Assembly (NCBI GenBank): GCA_963842575.1
Contig: CAWJGS010000005.1
Span: 62,001-126,000, forward strand
DNA from: JACDER01 sp963842575
GTDB taxonomy: Bacteria; Actinomycetota; Thermoleophilia; Gaiellales; Gaiellaceae
Direction of reading: 5' to 3'
DNA length: 64,000 nt
Part shown: in pieces, positions 54,034 to 62,384 of the stretch
How positions within the stretch are numbered: position 1 is the stretch's first letter
Layout of the letters: each line of letters begins with the position of its first letter
Notes under the pieces: model-generated
Databases searched by the model: none
What the model was told of the DNA's origin: nothing
The model's input: only the letters and a program-made list of their open reading frames with translations
Program-made: the position numbers and the translations under genes

Positions 54034-54588
54034 GTGATCTGGGTCATCGTCATCGTCGTCGCCGTCGTGGCGCTCATCCTGCTGTTCCTGGTCTGGATGT
54101 ACAACAGGCTCGTCCGGCTGCGGAACAGGACGCAGAACGCGTGGGCGCAGGTCAACGTCCAGTTGCGCCGCCGCTACGACCTCATCCCCAACCTGGTGGA
54201 GTCGGTCAAGGGCTACGCAGCTCACGAGCGCGGGACGTTCGACGAGGTGACGCGCGCACGGACAGCCGCGCAGCAGGCGCAGACCGTGCCGGAGCAGGCG
54301 CAGGCGGAGAATGTGTTGACGGCGGCGATCGGCCGTCTCTTCGCGGTGGCCGAGGCCTACCCGCAGCTGCGCGCGACGGAGAACTTCCAGCAGCTGCAGG
54401 AGCAGCTGAGCGACACGGAGCAGAAGATCGCGGTCTCGCGCCAGGTCTACAACGACACGGTCCTCACGTACAACAACGGGATCCAGACGGTGCCGACGAA
54501 CATCGTCGCCGGCCTCTTCCACTTCGAGCCGCGCACGTTCTTCGAGATCGAGGATCCGGTCCGGGAGGCACCACGCGTGCAGTTCTGA
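54034..54588 (+). CDS. LemA family protein
   Basis: A 184-residue LemA. One N-terminal membrane helix (IWVIVIVVAVVALILLFLVWMY) is followed by the LemA signature (NRTQNAWAQVNVQLRRRYDLIPNLVE) and a helical bundle, ending FFEIED...PRVQF. It starts at GTG 54034. LemA proteins are widespread, with roles proposed in membrane stress and signalling. It overlaps the following DUF2207 gene (CTGA), a common partner. Confidence 0.92.
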   Translation: MIWVIVIVVAVVALILLFLVWMYNRLVRLRNRTQNAWAQVNVQLRRRYDLIPNLVESVKGYAAHERGTFDEVTRARTAAQQAQTVPEQAQAENVLTAAIGRLFAVAEAYPQLRATENFQQLQEQLSDTEQKIAVSRQVYNDTVLTYNNGIQTVPTNIVAGLFHFEPRTFFEIEDPVREAPRVQF

Positions 54589-56459
54589 TCGCGGCCGTCG
54601 CCGCGGTCGCGCTCGTCGTCGTCCCCGCCGCGCTCGCCAAGGAGTACACGCTCCCCGCGGCGCACGTCAGCGCACGGGTGACGCCGACCGGAGCCGTGGA
54701 CGTCACCGAGCGGCTCACGTTCTCCTTCGACGGCGACTTCACCGGTGCCTACCGTGACATCCCCATCCGGTCCGGCGAGACGATCGACCACGTCGGGGTA
54801 GCGGAGGGAGACGCGCTCTACGCCCCCGGGGCATCGGCCGAGCTGGGGAGCTCCGGCTCGCCCGGCACCTACGGCACCGCGCGCCTTTCGAACGCCCTGC
54901 GCATCGTGTGGCATTTCAACGCGGCCTTCGAGGACCGGACGTTCACGGTCGCGTACCGCATCAAGGGCCTCGCCGTCGCCTACGACGACGTCGTGGACGT
55001 CAACCTGAAGGTCTGGGGCGACCAGTGGCCGGTGGGGCTCGGGGAGCTGCACGCGTCGACCTTCCTCCCGCGGAGAACCACGCTCGGCCCGTCCTATCGC
55101 GTCTGGGGGGCGCCGGAGTACGTCCGCGGTGCCGTCGGGCGCACGCCCACCCACACCAAGCTGCTCGCGATCGAGATCCCCTCGAAGCAGTTCGTCGAGC
55201 TGAGGACGGTCTTCCCCCGGCGGCTGCTCACGTCGACCTCGGGCGCGAAGGTCGTGCACGGCGACGGGCTGGAGAACATCGTCGCGGAGCAGCGGGAATC
55301 GGCAGCCTCTTTCGAATCCGACCGCCGACAGATCCAGGACGCGAAGGATCACCCGGGGCGCACGTTCCTGATCCTGCTCGCGCTCGGAGTCGGCCCCGCT
55401 GTGCTCGTTCTGCTCGGCGTCTATCTCCTCTTCGGCCGCGAGCGCAAGACGACCTATGACCGCGAGTACGAGCAGGACCCGCCGACCGAGCTCGAGCCCG
55501 CGCTCGTGCCTCCGCTCCTGCGCGAGCGCTCGGGAGTCGGATCGAACGAGTTCACCGCCACGCTGTTCGACCTGATCCGGCGCGGGCGCTACAAGGCGAC
55601 GCCGGTCACGACCGAGCACTCGACGTGGGGGGGCATGAAGAAGCAGGACGTCGCCGATCTCGAGATCGCCAAGGGCAACGGCGCCAAGCTGACGTCCTTC
55701 GAGGACGACGTCGCCGAGGTCGTCGACAGCATCGTCGCCGACAAGCCCGAGCGGCTCTCCAACTTCCGGGAGCGGATCACCGCCGACCGAACGGGGAACG
55801 CCGCGCGCTTCTCGTCCTTCAAGAAAGCCGTCGCGACGTCGATCGACCGCAGGAACTGGTACGACAACCGCGGCGCCGTCATCATCGGCGCCGGCATCGC
55901 CGTCTTCGCCGTCATCGCCGTCGTGCTGCTGGCGATCGGCATCTCAGGGTTCCGGCCGGTCGCGCCGCGCTGGACGGACATCGTCCTGATCGCGCTCGGG
56001 GGATGCGCGGTCGTGAACGCCGTCCTCCTGCTCTTCGGGGCCGCCGGCGTGCGCATGTGGCGGCGGCGCCGGCCGAAGGCCGAGGAGGAGGCCGAGCGCT
56101 GGGACGCCTTCCGCCGCTACCTGACCGACTTTCCGCGGCTCAAGGAGGCGCCGCCCGCGACGCTCGAGCTCTGGGAACGGTTCCTCGTCTACGGGATCGC
56201 GTTCGGGATCGCGGAGCGCGTGCTCCAGGGCGCGCAGCTGCACATGCCCGAGGAGCTGCACAACGCGAGCACGATCTACTGGATCAGCCCGTACGGCGAC
56301 CTCGGCTCGGGGCCGAGCGCGCTGGGGATCAGCGATCTCAGCGCAGGCTTCGGGTCGGCGCTCACGCCCCCGTCGTCGAGCGGCTCCGGCGGGTCCGGCG
56401 GCGGGTTCTCGGGCGGCGGTGGCGGAGGCGGCGGCGGGGGTGGCGGCGGAGCCTGGTAG
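54585..56459 (+). CDS. DUF2207 membrane protein, probable CTG start
   Basis: A 624-residue protein: signal peptide (LIAAVAAVALVVVPAALA), an exported beta domain with DIPIRSGETIDHV, one membrane helix near 265-290 (FLILLALGVGPAVLVLLGVYLLFG), a cytosolic domain, two more helices and a Gly-rich C-terminal tail (poly-Gly then AW). This is the DUF2207 layout. No ATG, GTG or TTG lies upstream of the signal peptide in frame; the next GTG would remove it. CTG 54585 overlaps the lemA stop as CTGA and is the likely start. Function unknown; it pairs with LemA. Confidence 0.88.
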   Translation: MIAAVAAVALVVVPAALAKEYTLPAAHVSARVTPTGAVDVTERLTFSFDGDFTGAYRDIPIRSGETIDHVGVAEGDALYAPGASAELGSSGSPGTYGTARLSNALRIVWHFNAAFEDRTFTVAYRIKGLAVAYDDVVDVNLKVWGDQWPVGLGELHASTFLPRRTTLGPSYRVWGAPEYVRGAVGRTPTHTKLLAIEIPSKQFVELRTVFPRRLLTSTSGAKVVHGDGLENIVAEQRESAASFESDRRQIQDAKDHPGRTFLILLALGVGPAVLVLLGVYLLFGRERKTTYDREYEQDPPTELEPALVPPLLRERSGVGSNEFTATLFDLIRRGRYKATPVTTEHSTWGGMKKQDVADLEIAKGNGAKLTSFEDDVAEVVDSIVADKPERLSNFRERITADRTGNAARFSSFKKAVATSIDRRNWYDNRGAVIIGAGIAVFAVIAVVLLAIGISGFRPVAPRWTDIVLIALGGCAVVNAVLLLFGAAGVRMWRRRRPKAEEEAERWDAFRRYLTDFPRLKEAPPATLELWERFLVYGIAFGIAERVLQGAQLHMPEELHNASTIYWISPYGDLGSGPSALGISDLSAGFGSALTPPSSSGSGGSGGGFSGGGGGGGGGGGGGAW

Positions 56460-56648
56460 CTACTGGGAGGGCTTGGCGAGAAAGCGGCGGACACCAACCC
56501 ACGCCGCGACGATGCCGCCCGTGGCAAGCCCGACGAGGTTCGTTGTGACGCAGGTTCGGCAGGCGTTGCAGCAGACCGCAGCCGCGGGGGCATGTTCGCC
56601 GTACTTCGCGGCAGTCTGCGACACGCGTAGTGTCCAAGCGTTGCGCAC
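56460..56648 (-). CDS. Small Cys-rich membrane protein
   Basis: 62 residues from GTG 56648. The N-terminal part is polar, then VCCNACRTCV (CCxxCxxC) and a membrane helix (NLVGLATGGIVAAWVGV), with a basic end (RRFLAKPSQ). The cysteines could bind a metal or a cofactor. It converges on the DUF2207 stop (no gap). No family is recognised; coding potential is moderate. Confidence 0.5.
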   Translation of the reverse strand: MRNAWTLRVSQTAAKYGEHAPAAAVCCNACRTCVTTNLVGLATGGIVAAWVGVRRFLAKPSQ

Positions 56649-56696
56649 GGGACGAAGCCTAGCCTCCTGGGTCGGGAGTGGAACGGCGGGCAAGCC

Positions 56697-57374
56697 CTAC
56701 AGGGCGCGCCGTAGCTCATAGAGCGCGATCGCGCCCGCGAGAGCGACGTTCAGGGACTCGGCGCCCTCCTCGAACGGGATCGACGCGGTCGCGTCGCAGG
56801 CGGCGAGGAGGTCGTCCGGGAGCCCGTCGCGCTCCGCGCCGAGGACGAAGGTGACGGGCTCGGACAGGTCGGTTTCGCGGAGCGGCGTTCCGCCGCGCGG
56901 AACCAGGGCGATGCGCCGCCCCGGCGCGTCGTCGAAGCGCCCGGTCGGCGCCCGGAACACGGACCCCATCGATGCGCGCAGCGCTTTCGGCCCGGTCGGA
57001 TCCGCGCAGCCGGCGGAGAGGTAGACGGCCGCGCCGAAGCCGTCGGCGGCGCGGATGAGCGTGCCGACGTTCCCGGGATCGGCTACCCGCCACAGCGCCA
57101 GCCCGCGCGTGTCCTCGCGGGCGACAGGCAGGTCGGCGCGGCGGAAGACGGCCAGCACGCGCGGCGGATGCGCGAGGGTGGAGATGTCCGCCAGCAGGTC
57201 CGGCTCGGCGTCCTCGCCGGCGACGAGCAGGTCGACGGGCTCAGCCCCGGCGGCGATCCCAGCGTCCACGAGATCCTCCCCCTCGCACACGAACAGCCCG
57301 AGCCGCTCGCGCTGCCGCCGCGACTGGAGGCGCCGGATCAGCTTCAGCCGAGGGTTGGAGGACGATGTGATCAC
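56697..57374 (-). CDS. TrmH/SpoU family RNA methyltransferase
   Basis: A 225-residue SPOUT methyltransferase. The N-terminal substrate-binding part (ITSSSNPRLKLIRRLQSRRQRER, LFVCEGEDLVDAG) is typical of rRNA 2'-O-methyltransferases. The three SPOUT motifs are DPGNVGTLIRAADGFG, PKALRASMGSVFRAP and EEGAESLNVALAGAIALYELRR, forming the SAM knot. GTG 57374 overlaps the preceding methyltransferase stop (GTGA). It lies downstream of rplT, as is common for this rRNA methylase. Confidence 0.9.
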   Translation of the reverse strand: MITSSSNPRLKLIRRLQSRRQRERLGLFVCEGEDLVDAGIAAGAEPVDLLVAGEDAEPDLLADISTLAHPPRVLAVFRRADLPVAREDTRGLALWRVADPGNVGTLIRAADGFGAAVYLSAGCADPTGPKALRASMGSVFRAPTGRFDDAPGRRIALVPRGGTPLRETDLSEPVTFVLGAERDGLPDDLLAACDATASIPFEEGAESLNVALAGAIALYELRRAL

Positions 57375-58156
57375 AGCGTTCGAGCGACGTTGAGAATCGC
57401 GAGGTAGCTCTTCGTCACGAGCCCTTCGGGCCGAGCCTCGACCCGCCGACGGATCCGCCGGTAGAGCTCGCCGCGTTCGCCGTCCGTCATCGACCGGTGG
57501 CCTGAGTAGGTGTCGAGCACCGCCAGGTACTCGTCGGCCGTGTAGGTGATGTCCCACTCGTAGCGCCGGATCTGCGGCGACCGGAACAGCTCGCTCCCCT
57601 CGATCTCGTCGCGCAGGTCGGCGACCTCTTCCGCGAGCGGCGGCGGGCGGTTGTCCGGGCTTGGAACGACCGCGTCGTAGTCCTCCTGCACGTCGGCCCA
57701 GAAACCGTCGCCGCCCGGACGGACGATGTGATGCGTCTGGACGACCGCGAGCGCACCACCAGCCCGCAGCAGCCGGGCTGATTTGGCGAGACGAACGTCG
57801 GGATCGATCCAGTGGAAAGCGGTGAAGGCGACGACCGCGTCGAAGCCCGCTACGGCGGGCTCCCAGCTCTCGAAGTTCGCGTTGACGATCTCGACGTTCG
57901 GGAAGGCGCCGAGATTCCGGTGCGCCACCTCGGCCAACCGCTCTCCGAGCTCGACGGCAACGATCTCGTAGCCGCGTTCGGCCAGCGGCCGAGTCGCCTT
58001 TCCGGTGCCCGGGCCGACCTCGAGGATGCGCCCCTGGGCGCGTAGCCCGGCCAGCTCGACGAGATCGGCGAACAGCTCGGGCGGGTACGTCGGCCGGGCG
58101 CGATCGTAGAGCTCCGGGACCTCCTCGAAGGTCGCCCGGAGCTCCTCTCGGCTCAA
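57371..58156 (-). CDS. Class I SAM-dependent methyltransferase
   Basis: A 261-residue methyltransferase of the type-11/trans-aconitate kind. It shows YDRARPTYPPELFADLVEL, motif I ILEVGPGTGKATRPLAERG, VAVELGERLAEVA, and the conserved FDAVVAFTAFHWIDPDVRLAKSARLLRAGG. TTG 58156 overlaps the rplT stop as TTGA. The substrate is unknown. It sits between rplT and a TrmH-type gene, so it may be co-transcribed with the translation operon. Confidence 0.88.
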   Translation of the reverse strand: MSREELRATFEEVPELYDRARPTYPPELFADLVELAGLRAQGRILEVGPGTGKATRPLAERGYEIVAVELGERLAEVAHRNLGAFPNVEIVNANFESWEPAVAGFDAVVAFTAFHWIDPDVRLAKSARLLRAGGALAVVQTHHIVRPGGDGFWADVQEDYDAVVPSPDNRPPPLAEEVADLRDEIEGSELFRSPQIRRYEWDITYTADEYLAVLDTYSGHRSMTDGERGELYRRIRRRVEARPEGLVTKSYLAILNVARTL

Positions 58157-58515
58157 GCCTTCTCGAGCGCGGCCTTCGCCTGATCGGCGACGGCGGTGAA
58201 CGCCGACGGATCGCTGACGGCGAGGTCCGCGAGAACCTTGCGGTCGAGCTCGATCTCCGCCTTGCGGAGGCCGGACATGAACTGGTTGTAGGAAAGGCCG
58301 TTCTGGCGGGCGGCCGCGTTGATGCGGATGATCCAGAGCGAGCGCATGCTCCGCTTGCGGTTCTTGCGGTCCCGGTACGCGTAGACGAGCGAGTGCTCGA
58401 CCTGCTCCTTCGCGGCCTTGTAGCTCGAGTGCTTGAGCCCCCAGTACCCGCGCGCTTCGTGCAGCACCTTGCGGCGCTTCTTGCGCGCGGCGACGGAACG
58501 CTTGACTCGCGTCAT
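58153..58515 (-). CDS. rplT: 50S ribosomal protein L20
   Basis: A 120-residue L20: TRVKRSVAARKKRRKVLHEARGYWG, SLVYAYRDRKNRKRSMRSLWIIRINAA and the C-terminal globular part (NGLSYNQFMSGLRKAEIELDRKVLADLA). It binds 23S rRNA early in assembly and in several bacteria represses the infC-rpmI-rplT operon through mRNA. It lies 3 nt after rpmI. Confidence 0.98.
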   Translation of the reverse strand: MTRVKRSVAARKKRRKVLHEARGYWGLKHSSYKAAKEQVEHSLVYAYRDRKNRKRSMRSLWIIRINAAARQNGLSYNQFMSGLRKAEIELDRKVLADLAVSDPSAFTAVADQAKAALEKA

Positions 58516-58518
58516 CGC

Positions 58519-58725
58519 CTAGCCCCTCCCCAGGAGCTTCTTCACGGCCTTCTGGTCGCTAGGCGCGACCGACTCGCTCAGCCGCCCGCGCTTCCGCTTC
58601 CCCGGACGGCTCTTGATCAGGTGGCCCGGAGGCGTCGTCCGGTGGCGCCGGCGGCGCAGGATCTTCCCCGCCCCGCTGACCTTGAACCGCTTCTTCGCTC
58701 CGCTGTGTGTCTTCTGTTTCGGCAT
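58519..58725 (-). CDS. rpmI: 50S ribosomal protein L35
   Basis: A 68-residue basic L35 (MPKQKTHSGAKKRFKVSGAGKILRR in segments, HLIKSRPGKRKR, VKKLLG). ATG 58725 was chosen over an in-frame ATG at 58746. Its first 167 nt are also read in another frame by the C-terminal extension of infC, so two essential genes overlap here. Confidence 0.97.
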   Translation of the reverse strand: MPKQKTHSGAKKRFKVSGAGKILRRRRHRTTPPGHLIKSRPGKRKRGRLSESVAPSDQKAVKKLLGRG

Positions 58726-59287
58726 CGGATTTTGTAACTCCCGCATTCTTGGTGGGCCCGAGCACCATGACCATGTTGCGACCGTCGAGGAGCGGCGGCG
58801 ACTCGATCTGGCCGATCTCGGCGACCTCTTCCGCCAGCCGCAGCAAGAGGTCGCGCCCGCGCTCCGGGTGCGTCGTCTCGCGCCCGCGGAACATGATCGT
58901 GACCTTGACCTTGGCCCGCTGGTTGAGGAAGCGGACGACGTGCCCCTTCTTGGTCTCGTAGTCGTGTTGCCCGATCTTCGGCCTGAGCTTGATCTCCTTG
59001 ACGTTGATTTGGGACTGGTGCTTCCGCGCGAGCTTCGCCTTCTGCTCCTGCTCGTAGCGGTACTTCCCGTAGTCCATGATCCGCGCGACCGGCGGGTCGG
59101 CTCCAGAGGCCACTTCCACGAGGTCGAGATCCTTGGAATGCGCGTAGTCCAGCGCCTCCTTGATCTCCTTCACCCCTACCTGCGAACCGTCCTCATCGAT
59201 CAGCCTCACGCGTGAGGCGCGAATCGAGTCGTTGACTCGGGCTTGCGGTACCGGGCGTACCGGCTCCGCATGCCGCCGAGGTCTCAA
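58559..59287 (-). CDS. infC: Translation initiation factor IF-3
   Basis: An IF-3 with N-domain RVNDSIRASRVRLIDEDGSQVGV, linker MDYGKYRYEQEQKAK and C-domain VKEIKLRPKIGQHDYETKKGHVVRFL, KVKVTIMFRGRE and MVMVLGPTK. After that point the frame stays open for 67 more, acidic and Pro-rich residues through rpmI, and stops at 58559. The start is uncertain: TTG 59287 is in frame. Alternatively ATG 59271 reads MRSRYARYRKP and joins RVND if one C is missing near 59240; that alternative looks like relatives. IF-3 guards start-site selection. Confidence 0.92.
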   Translation of the reverse strand: MRPRRHAEPVRPVPQARVNDSIRASRVRLIDEDGSQVGVKEIKEALDYAHSKDLDLVEVASGADPPVARIMDYGKYRYEQEQKAKLARKHQSQINVKEIKLRPKIGQHDYETKKGHVVRFLNQRAKVKVTIMFRGRETTHPERGRDLLLRLAEEVAEIGQIESPPLLDGRNMVMVLGPTKNAGVTKSDAETEDTQRSEEAVQGQRGGEDPAPPAPPDDASGPPDQEPSGEAEARAAERVGRA

Positions 59288-59327
59288 AGGGCTTTCACCA
59301 AGCTATTGCTTCCTCCTGTACGAACGA

Positions 59328-59349
59328 CAAAACCGCTGCAGGCAGCGGT
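59328..59349 (-). terminator. Candidate attenuator upstream of infC
   Basis: On the minus strand ACCGCTGC and GCAGCGGT form an 8-bp stem followed by TTTTG, about 40 nt before the infC start. AGGAGG follows 7 nt further on. The infC operon is commonly attenuated or repressed by L20 or IF-3, so a leader terminator fits. The loop is short (2 nt), so the top pair would open. Confidence 0.45.
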
Positions 59350-59444
59350 CCCGAAACCCTCGTCGTTCGACTCGGTTGAACCCCCACAGAGCGTTGCTCG
59401 GGAGGTGAGGAACGGGATCGCTCCTGCTTGCTCAGGCACGCAGC

Positions 59445-59543
59445 TTAGCAAGAGGCGCGAGTCGCCTCGGGCAGCGCCATGGTCCCGCCCGCGGCCGCGC
59501 CGACGACAAGTGCCGCGAGGGCGGAGACTGCGAGCGCCTTCAC
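59445..59543 (-). CDS. 32-residue hydrophobic peptide coupled to thrS
   Basis: GTG 59543 overlaps the thrS stop as GTGA. The product is one membrane-helix-like segment (ALAVSALAALVVGAAAGG) with a short tail ending ATRASC. It could be a small membrane protein or only a fortuitous frame; the coupling and the clean hydrophobic profile favour translation. Otherwise the stretch from 59288 to 59539 holds only the infC leader. Confidence 0.35.
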   Translation of the reverse strand: MKALAVSALAALVVGAAAGGTMALPEATRASC

Positions 59544-61427
59544 GGCTGCGGCGGCAGCGAGGCGAGAAACTCGTCCAGGCTCTGCGTCGCCTGCTCGCCG
59601 CCCCGCGCGCGCACCGCGAGCGACTCCTCCGACTCGCGGTCGCCGAAGACGATCACGTACGGGATCTTCTCCAGCTCGGCCTCGCGGATCCGCTTGCCGA
59701 CCGTCTCGTCCCGCTCGTCGACCTCGGCGCGGACGCCGGCCTCCTGCAGCTTCTCCGCGATCGCGCCGGCCGCCTCGCGGTGGCCCTCCTGCACAGGCAG
59801 CACCCGCACCTGCACCGGTGCGAGCCAGTACGGGAAGTCGCCGGCGAAGTGCTCGATGAGGATGCCGATGAAGCGCTCGAACGAGCCGTACAGCGCGCGG
59901 TGCACGACGTACAGGTCGTGCTCGGCGTTGTCGGCGCCCACGTACTTGAGCCCGAAGCGCGAGGGCATCTGCGAGTCGAGCTGGATCGTCCCCATCTGCC
60001 ACTTGCGGCCGAGGGCGTCCTCCATGTGTAGGTCGATCTTCGGCCCGTAGAACGCGCCCTCGCCCGGGGCGATCGTGTACGGGATCTCGTTCAGCCGCAG
60101 CGCCTCCTCGATGGCGGCCTCGGTGCGGTCCCACTGCTCGTCGGTGCCGATCTTGTTGTCCGGCCGCGTCCCGAACTCGGCGCTCGCCTTCAAGCCCGAA
60201 GACCTCGTAGAGGTAGCGGGCCTGCTCGACACAGCTCGCGATCTCGTCCTGGATCTGCTCCTCCGTGCAGAAGATGTGCGCGTCGTCCTGGGTGACGATG
60301 CGGACGCGCAGCAGCCCGTGCAGCGTGCCCGGCAGCTCGTCACGGTGCAGCGACGCGGCCTCGGAGTAGCGCAGCGGCAGCTCCTTGTAGCTGCGCGGGC
60401 GGCTTCCGAACAGGAGCATGTGGCCGGGGCAGTTCATCGACTTCAGCGCGAACAGCTGGCCGCGGACATCCACCTTGAACATGAGGTCTTCGTACTTGGG
60501 GAAGTGGCCCGAGGTCCAGAACGTGTCCTCGTCCCACATGAGCGGCGTGCGCACCTCGACGTAGCCGCGCTTCCGGTTCTCCCGGACGCGAAGCTGTTCG
60601 AGCGTGTTCCAGAGGACAACCCCTTTGGGGTGCCACAGGGGCATGGCCGGCGCGTGCTTGGAGAAGTGGAACAGGTCGAGCTGCGGGCCGAGCCGGCGGT
60701 GGTCCCGCTTCTTCGCTTCCTCGAGGCGCTCGAGGTGCAGGTCGAGATCGGCCTGCGAGTAGAAGGCCGTCCCGTAGATCCGCGTCAGCTGCGGGTTCTT
60801 CTCGTCGCCGCGCCAGTACGCGCCCGCGAGGCCGGTCAGCTTCAGCGCCTTGATCGGCTTGGAGCTCTGCAGGTGCGGGCCGCGGCAGAGGTCGGTGAAG
60901 TCGCCCTGCGTGTACAGCGAGATCGGCTCCTCGGCGTCGGCGACGAGCTCGACCTTGTACGGCTCGTGCTCTTGCTCGAAGCGCCGGCGCGCCTCGTCGC
61001 GGGAGATCTCCTGGCGCTCCCACGAGCGGCCCTCGGAGAGCTCGCGGCGGATCTCCTCCTCGATGCGGCCGAGGTCCTCCTCGGTGATCGGCTCCGGGAA
61101 CTGGAAGTCGTAGTAGAAGCCGTTCTCGATCGGCGGCCCGATCGCGATCTTGACCCCGGGATAGAGCCGGCGGACGGCCTCGGCGAGCAGGTGCGCGCTC
61201 GAGTGGCGCAGGACGGCGAGTGCGTCCGGATCGGACGTGTCGCGCGTGGTCAGGATCTGGATCTTTTCCCCGTCCTCGAGCGGTAGGCGCAGGTCCTTGA
61301 CGTGCCCGTTCGAGCGCACGAGCACGGCCTGCTCGGCCAGCTTCGGGCCGATCGCGGCGGCCGCGTCGAGGCCGGTCGCGCCGTCGGCGAGTTCCAATTC
61401 GGAGCTATCGGGAAGAATCACGCGCAT
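59540..61427 (-). CDS. thrS: Threonine-tRNA ligase (one frameshift)
   Basis: A 628-residue class II synthetase after one correction. It has an N-terminal TGS domain (MRVILPDSSELELADGATGL), an editing domain with HSSAHLLAEAV, CRGPHL and YWRGDEKNPQLTRIYGTAF, and a catalytic core with motif 1 region (RKRGYVEVRTPLM), NCPGHML and motif 2 (RVRIVTQDDAHIFC). Motif 3 and the anticodon domain (FPYWLAPVQVRVLPV, VPYVIVFGDRE-like) follow in another frame. An extra base in CCC at 60195-60197 explains the shift. thrS is essential, so a sequence error is favoured. ATG 61427 was chosen as the family start. Confidence 0.95.
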
Positions 61428-61551
61428 GTCTGAGGAGAATACGGTCCCGCGCGACGACGATCGCAACGAGCTCATCCCGAACGAGTCACCCGCTCCGGAT
61501 CCCGAGGACGTCGATCCAGAGCGGGAGGACGACGATCCGGGCGCCGACTAG
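61426..61551 (+). CDS. Small acidic protein (41 aa), divergent from thrS
   Basis: ATG 61426 is offset by one base from the thrS ATG on the other strand (shared CATG). The peptide is highly acidic, MSEENTVPRDDDRNELIPN, and ends DDDPGAD. It has no hydrophobic core and is probably disordered. The ribosome site is weak (GGGAAG). Its stop overlaps the GNAT gene tail. It may be real because actinobacteria often encode such peptides, or it may be chance. Confidence 0.4.
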   Translation: MSEENTVPRDDDRNELIPNESPAPDPEDVDPEREDDDPGAD

Positions 61552-62018
61552 GCGAGCTCCATGAGCAGCCAGTCGGCCGTGTGCTCGTCGTCGGCCGAAC
61601 GGCGCTCGACCGGCTCGAAGCCGGCGCGTTTCCACGCCTCGATCGCGCGCTCGTTCCAGAGGTAGGGGTCGACGGTGATCCGCGTCCAGCCTTCGTCGCG
61701 CAGCGCGGTCGCCAGCGCCCGGGCCGCATCCGGGCCGAGACCACGGCCTCGCGCCTCCGGGATCAGGAACATGTCCAGCCCGCCTGCGTCTCCCTCGCGC
61801 CAGGCCTGCAGATAGCCGACCGGCCGCCCTTCCGCCTCCACGACGTAGGCGTCGACGTCAAGCCGCGCCAGCCGCGCGCGCATGTCGTCCGGCGTGAACG
61901 TCTCGCCGTCCCAGTACCGCGAGACGTCGGGATCCGCGTGCCAGGCGACGAGGAGCTCGATGTCGTCCTCGGTCGCCCGGCGGACCTCGGTCAGCGATCC
62001 ACGTAGTCGAAGTCCCAC
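61548..62018 (-). CDS. GNAT family N-acetyltransferase
   Basis: A 148- to 156-residue acetyltransferase with LLVAWHADPDVSRYWDGETF, motif A MFLIPEARGRGLGPDAARALATAL and NERAIEAWKRAGFEPVE; this is the aminoglycoside 6'-acetyltransferase/RimJ-like subgroup. It starts either at GTG 62018 or at CTG 61994, which overlaps the preceding stop as CTGA and reads directly into TEVRRATEDDIEL, the family start. Substrate unknown. It follows another GNAT gene in the same operon. Confidence 0.85.
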   Translation of the reverse strand: MGLRLRGSLTEVRRATEDDIELLVAWHADPDVSRYWDGETFTPDDMRARLARLDVDAYVVEAEGRPVGYLQAWREGDAGGLDMFLIPEARGRGLGPDAARALATALRDEGWTRITVDPYLWNERAIEAWKRAGFEPVERRSADDEHTADWLLMELA

Positions 62019-62384
62019 TCGATGACCTCGCTCGACGACCCGCCCACCGAGCGATAGAGCGCGTTCGCGGGCTCGTTGTCGGCGTCGGTGAGGACGAAGC
62101 CCTCCTCTGCCTCGGCCAGGCCGGCCAGGCGGCGCATCAGCTCTCCGCCGATGCCGCGCCCGCGCTGCCGCTCGTCAACCTCCACCTCGTAGACGAACAG
62201 GGCTGTCGGCGGCCCGTGCCGGCGCGGGAGCACGTAGCCGAACGACGAAGCCGACCGGCTCCCCGTCCTCGAACGCGACCAGGAAGATCGTGCGTCGTCT
62301 CCGCAGCAGCTCGAAGCGCGGCGTGCGCGTCGCGAGCGCGCGGACGACGTCCTCGTCGCCGGGGCCGAGCCGGCGGATCTCCAT
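61991..62384 (-). CDS. GNAT family N-acetyltransferase (one frameshift)
   Basis: A 130-residue acetyltransferase after correction. MEIRRLGPGDEDVVRAL (start ATG 62384) runs to EPVGFV; the frame changes at 62240-62247 (one extra base) and continues FGYVLPRRHG and ALFVYEVEVDERQRGRGIGGELMRRL (motif A), DADNEPANALYRSVGG. The pattern matches the AAC(3)-I-like/RimI group. Substrate unknown. It overlaps the next GNAT gene. Confidence 0.8.

Noticed and set aside
59288..59444. A tRNA or small RNA gene upstream of infC
   Set aside because: Several short stems exist, but no cloverleaf or T-loop sequence; the region is better explained as the infC leader with an attenuator-like hairpin.
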